Origin: an uncultured Thermomicrobia bacterium
GTDB taxonomy: Bacteria; Chloroflexota; Chloroflexia; Thermomicrobiales; JALYUS01
Length of the DNA stretch: 15,436 nucleotides
Direction: 5' to 3'
NCBI GenBank assembly: GCA_937968015.1
Contig: CALBSO010000091.1
Location: 1-15,436, forward strand
Under the pieces are notes generated by a model that searched no databases, was not told the DNA's origin, and worked only from the letters and a program-made list of their open reading frames with translations. The translations under genes were made by a program, and so were the position numbers. This document shows positions 13,714-15,436 of this stretch, piece after piece. The number at the start of each line of letters is the position of its first letter. The stretch's first letter is position 1.

Positions 13714-14193
13714 ATGGCAATCAAGAACTACACCTCGGACAAAGCGATCGACCGCATCTTCGCGGAGTTGCAGCAGACGCTCGGCCAGCACGGCGCGAAG
13801 CAGATCTCCTACGACTACGGCGACGACGGACGGGTCCACGGCATGCGCTTCACGATCAGGGTGAACGGCGCATTCATCCCGGTCAAGCTCCCGGCGCGCG
13901 TGGACAAGGCGCAGGCCGTCCTCAAGCGGCAATGGGAGTCGGGCGCCATCTCCCACAAGCGGGGCAAGGAGCAGACGTACGGCGACGAGCAGGCGTATCG
14001 GGTCGCGTGGCGAAACATCCTCGACTGGGTGCAGGCGCAGATGGCCTTGTTGGAGATCGAGATGGCCAGGATCGAAGAGGTCTTCCTCCCCTACATGGTG
14101 ACCAAGAGCGGCGAGACCTTCTTCGAAGCGACCCAGCGCACGCACTTTACCCTCGGCGGGGGCGACGACGCGGCGGAAGGAGAGGTCGTCTGA
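13714..14193 (+). CDS. conserved protein of unknown function, phage/plasmid type
   Basis: 159-residue protein resembling uncharacterised proteins common in phages and mobile regions. The N-terminus is MAIKNYTSDKAIDRIFAELQ. Next come a beta-rich part (RFTIRVNGAFIPVKLPARV) and a helical C-terminal half with YRVAWRNILDWVQAQMALLE and EEVFLPYMVTKSGETFFEA. The W-N-DW-AQ-A-E...FLPY pattern is the part I recognise from such hypothetical proteins; no enzymatic motif is known to me. No signal peptide. ATG 13714 is chosen because it follows an extended -10 closely; the frame is open upstream to 13513, but that part overlaps the coiled-coil gene in another frame. Its stop overlaps the next reading frame by one TGA. 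Confidence 0.7.
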   Translation: MAIKNYTSDKAIDRIFAELQQTLGQHGAKQISYDYGDDGRVHGMRFTIRVNGAFIPVKLPARVDKAQAVLKRQWESGAISHKRGKEQTYGDEQAYRVAWRNILDWVQAQMALLEIEMARIEEVFLPYMVTKSGETFFEATQRTHFTLGGGDDAAEGEVV

Positions 14194-14450
14194 GGAACCA
14201 GTACCGCTTCACCACCCCGCCGAACGCCATCCGCAGGCGTCACTTGCAGCGGGATAACTTCTCCCTTGTCACGGCGAATCTCCTGCCGGAGATCGCGGAC
14301 TGGCAGCGGTTCGCGAACGAACAACCGAGCGGAACGGCCGTCATGGTGATGCCCTCCCCCGCTTCCCCACTCCAATGCGTCTACGGGGCGATCGCGGCCG
14401 TGCTGAGGGAGCGCGGCAAGGTCGTCAAGTTCTACGCAGCGACGGAATGA
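14190..14450 (+). CDS. small protein with a probable CTG start
   Basis: An 86-codon frame with strong coding character: third codon positions are mostly G or C and the protein composition is normal (RNQYRFTTPPNAIRRR, VTANLLPEIADWQRF, CVYGAIAAVLRERGKVVKFY). No ATG, GTG or TTG lies where needed; the next ATG (14343) would leave only 35 residues. CTG at 14190 overlaps the TGA of the preceding gene (CTGA), and AAGGAG (14177-14182) lies 7 nt upstream, the ideal spacing. I infer either CTG initiation coupled to the upstream gene or a frameshifted continuation of it. No known domain. Antisense and alternative frames look like shadows. Confidence 0.5.
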   Translation: MRNQYRFTTPPNAIRRRHLQRDNFSLVTANLLPEIADWQRFANEQPSGTAVMVMPSPASPLQCVYGAIAAVLRERGKVVKFYAATE

Positions 14451-14508
14451 ACATATCCCAGAAGCCAACCAAAACAATAAACCACCGTCGAAGCGCTGTT
14501 ATCGGGGG

Positions 14509-14529
14509 TGATTGACGTTCCGTCGATCA
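14509..14529. terminator. hairpin after the 14190 gene
   Basis: 9-bp stem TGATTGACG/CGTCGATCA (one G-U pair) with a TTC loop, 58 nt after the stop at 14450. There is no T-tract, so it is a possible terminator only. The stretch 14451-14799 otherwise shows no intact gene. Confidence 0.3.
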
Positions 14530-14799
14530 ACGTACGCGAAGGCCGCGACGCGGTCATTGAGGACGCGAGTCACCGCGTATCATCGCCCTGGCTTCCGGAG
14601 GATGGTTGTCTAACTGCCGTCAGGATAGGATCCCAGAGGTTGGAACCGACCTATCAGAAAACCGGATTTTTCGCCCTACTCTGACGCCCCTGCGCGAGAT
14701 GCCTGACATCAAGATGGGGTCTACTCCAGATTGACATTCCACCGCGCGCCGTCGTCGCGGCCTTGGCGTCCAGTATTTTCCGTTTCGCCAATCGACCCG

Positions 14800-15033
14800 A
14801 AGTCGGACGAGCGTACGCTGGACGACAGGCGTGTACCGCTTCGCGCGTGGGCGGGTGATCGGACGGCGACGCGGCGCGGGCGGATGACGCAAGAGGGTGA
14901 TCGCATATTTGCGGTGATAGCCGGTGGTGGCAACGAACTCATTGAGGATGCGTTGCTTGTCCATGCCGGTCGCAGTGACATAGCGCGGAGAAACGGTCGT
15001 CAGCAGTTCGCGTTTACTCGTCGTACTCATCAT
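14800..15033 (-). pseudogene. 5' fragment of an IS transposase
   Basis: Start of a transposase. SKRELLTTVSPRYVTATGMD, followed by RILNEFVATTGYHRKYAITLLRH, is the N-terminal DNA-binding region of a well-known DDE/integrase-core transposase group. After about 78 codons (RTLVRL) the sequence becomes an Arg-rich tail running to a stop at 14620 that does not resemble the family. The DDE catalytic domain, normally several hundred residues, is absent. The gene is thus truncated near 14800, by deletion or recombination. GAGG lies just upstream of ATG 15033/15030. Imperfect repeats that look like IS ends lie at 15073-15130, directly upstream. Confidence 0.7.
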
Positions 15034-15072
15034 TGCCTCGTCTTCCTCCCCTGTCCCAACTCAGGGACACGG

Positions 15073-15130
15073 GTAAGATTTATTCATGAGGCAACGACCC
15101 CCGCAAAGTAAGATTTCTGATGAGGCAATG
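15073..15130 (+). repeat. subterminal direct repeats of the IS end
   Basis: GTAAGATTT, a few bases, then TGAGGCAA occurs at 15073-15096 and again at 15108-15130, 35 bp apart, ending in CAACG and CAATG. These probably mark the surviving terminus of the insertion sequence. The motif GAGGCAATG also occurs on the opposite strand at the transposase start. Confidence 0.5.
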
Positions 15131-15138
15131 CGCCGTCT

Positions 15139-15166
15139 TTGCGATGCGGAGCCATCACGGTATACT
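15139..15166 (+). promoter_or_regulatory. promoter of the secreted-protein gene
   Basis: TTGCGA (15139-15144), 16-bp spacer, TATACT (15161-15166). It starts just beyond the IS-end repeat, so the IS insertion sits immediately upstream of this promoter. Confidence 0.45.
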
Positions 15167-15247
15167 GGCGCGGGACGTTGAAATGGATGGAGACGATGAG
15201 CACTGTGCGGCGCATGCCGCCGGAGTTCGTCGGGAAGGGGTTGCACC

Positions 15248-15436
15248 ATGACACACACAGGACGGCTCTTCACGCGTGCGCTGTCGTCGCTCTTCGCGCT
15301 GCTGATGGCTTTGGCGCTCGGCCCCGGGATGGGGATTGCCGCGCCGCCTGCAACACCGCCGGGGCAGGCGATTGCTGCCGCCGCGCACGTCTGCCCCGGC
15401 CCGGCTAGCCCTGGCACCGCGCGCTGTCACTCACTC
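15248..15436 (+). CDS. secreted protein, probable S53/S8-type protease precursor (partial)
   Basis: The first 63 codons of a gene running off the window. The N-terminus has a Sec signal peptide: basic residues, then a hydrophobic run (ALSSLFALLMALALG), then an Ala/Pro-rich region with likely cleavage near AAPPA. After it comes HVCPGPASPGTARCHSL; such C-GPA.PG.A.C..L segments are familiar to me from the N-terminus of secreted S53/S8 peptidase precursors. The catalytic part is not in view, so this is a weak call. ATG 15248 follows GAAGGGG by 7-8 nt. A 22-codon frame (15183-15251) ends in an ATGA overlap with this start. Confidence 0.55.
   Translation, partial: MTHTGRLFTRALSSLFALLMALALGPGMGIAAPPATPPGQAIAAAAHVCPGPASPGTARCHSL

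Noticed and set aside
14608..14633. Possible second recombination site (TTGTCTAA-like)
   Set aside because: One arm matches the palindrome at 7 of 10 and the other at only 5 of 10; no better than chance.
1..15436. CRISPR arrays, tRNA or rRNA genes
   Set aside because: No regularly spaced repeats of CRISPR length and no tRNA cloverleaf or rRNA signature noticed when reading both strands.

Overview
The window is high-GC bacterial DNA whose short intergenic stretches are more AT-rich. It carries an F420-dependent luciferase-family oxidoreductase, several Chloroflexota-like accessory proteins, and a mix of strong Shine-Dalgarno starts and apparently leaderless starts. Together these suggest a Chloroflexota (Thermomicrobia or Ktedonobacteria-like) or similar high-GC soil or thermophilic bacterium. 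This is inference: there is no rRNA or other phylogenetic marker here.

Layout. Positions 1-2074: a truncated WD40-repeat lipoprotein (minus), divergent from an MFS exporter (plus). 2075-3631: a gene relic, a helical hypothetical protein (minus), then a divergent two-gene unit of a small hypothetical protein and a pRiA4b ORF-3 family protein. 3632-5778: an F420-dependent LLM oxidoreductase divergent from an XRE regulator, flanked by two copies of a structured intergenic repeat. 5779-7165: a VOC/glyoxalase protein and an APH-type phosphotransferase (plus). 7373-10583: a minus-strand run of an FAD-linked BBE-type oxidase and two alpha/beta hydrolases. 10584-11185: a 600-bp gap with decayed coding sequence and a Xer-type site cluster. 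11186-12091: a complete tyrosine recombinase. 12280-12989: a PIN toxin-antitoxin pair. 13038-13655: two tandemly duplicated coiled-coil genes. 13714-14450: a conserved protein of unknown function overlapping a gene that seems to start with CTG. 14800-15130: the 5' remnant of an insertion sequence. 15248-15436: the start of a secreted protein, probably a protease precursor, cut by the window end.

How it fits together. The left two thirds is ordinary housekeeping and accessory metabolism with canonical ribosome binding sites. The right third, from about 11050 to 15130, reads as an accessory island: recombinase with its own palindromic site, toxin-antitoxin pair, duplicated small genes of unknown function and an IS relic. 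Four genes here share an unusual start architecture, with a -10 element (TATATT, TATCTT or TATACT) 6 to 11 nt before the ATG and no Shine-Dalgarno. That predicts leaderless transcripts for at least three of them.

The most interesting candidates are the recombination-control module at 11049-11188 (helically phased repeats, 13-6-13 palindrome, and an extra half-site inside the recombinase promoter), the duplicated leaderless coiled-coil genes, the CTG-start gene, and the hairpin-embedded repeat at 3649 and 5451. None of these amounts to a demonstrated new system; each is a testable sequence observation.
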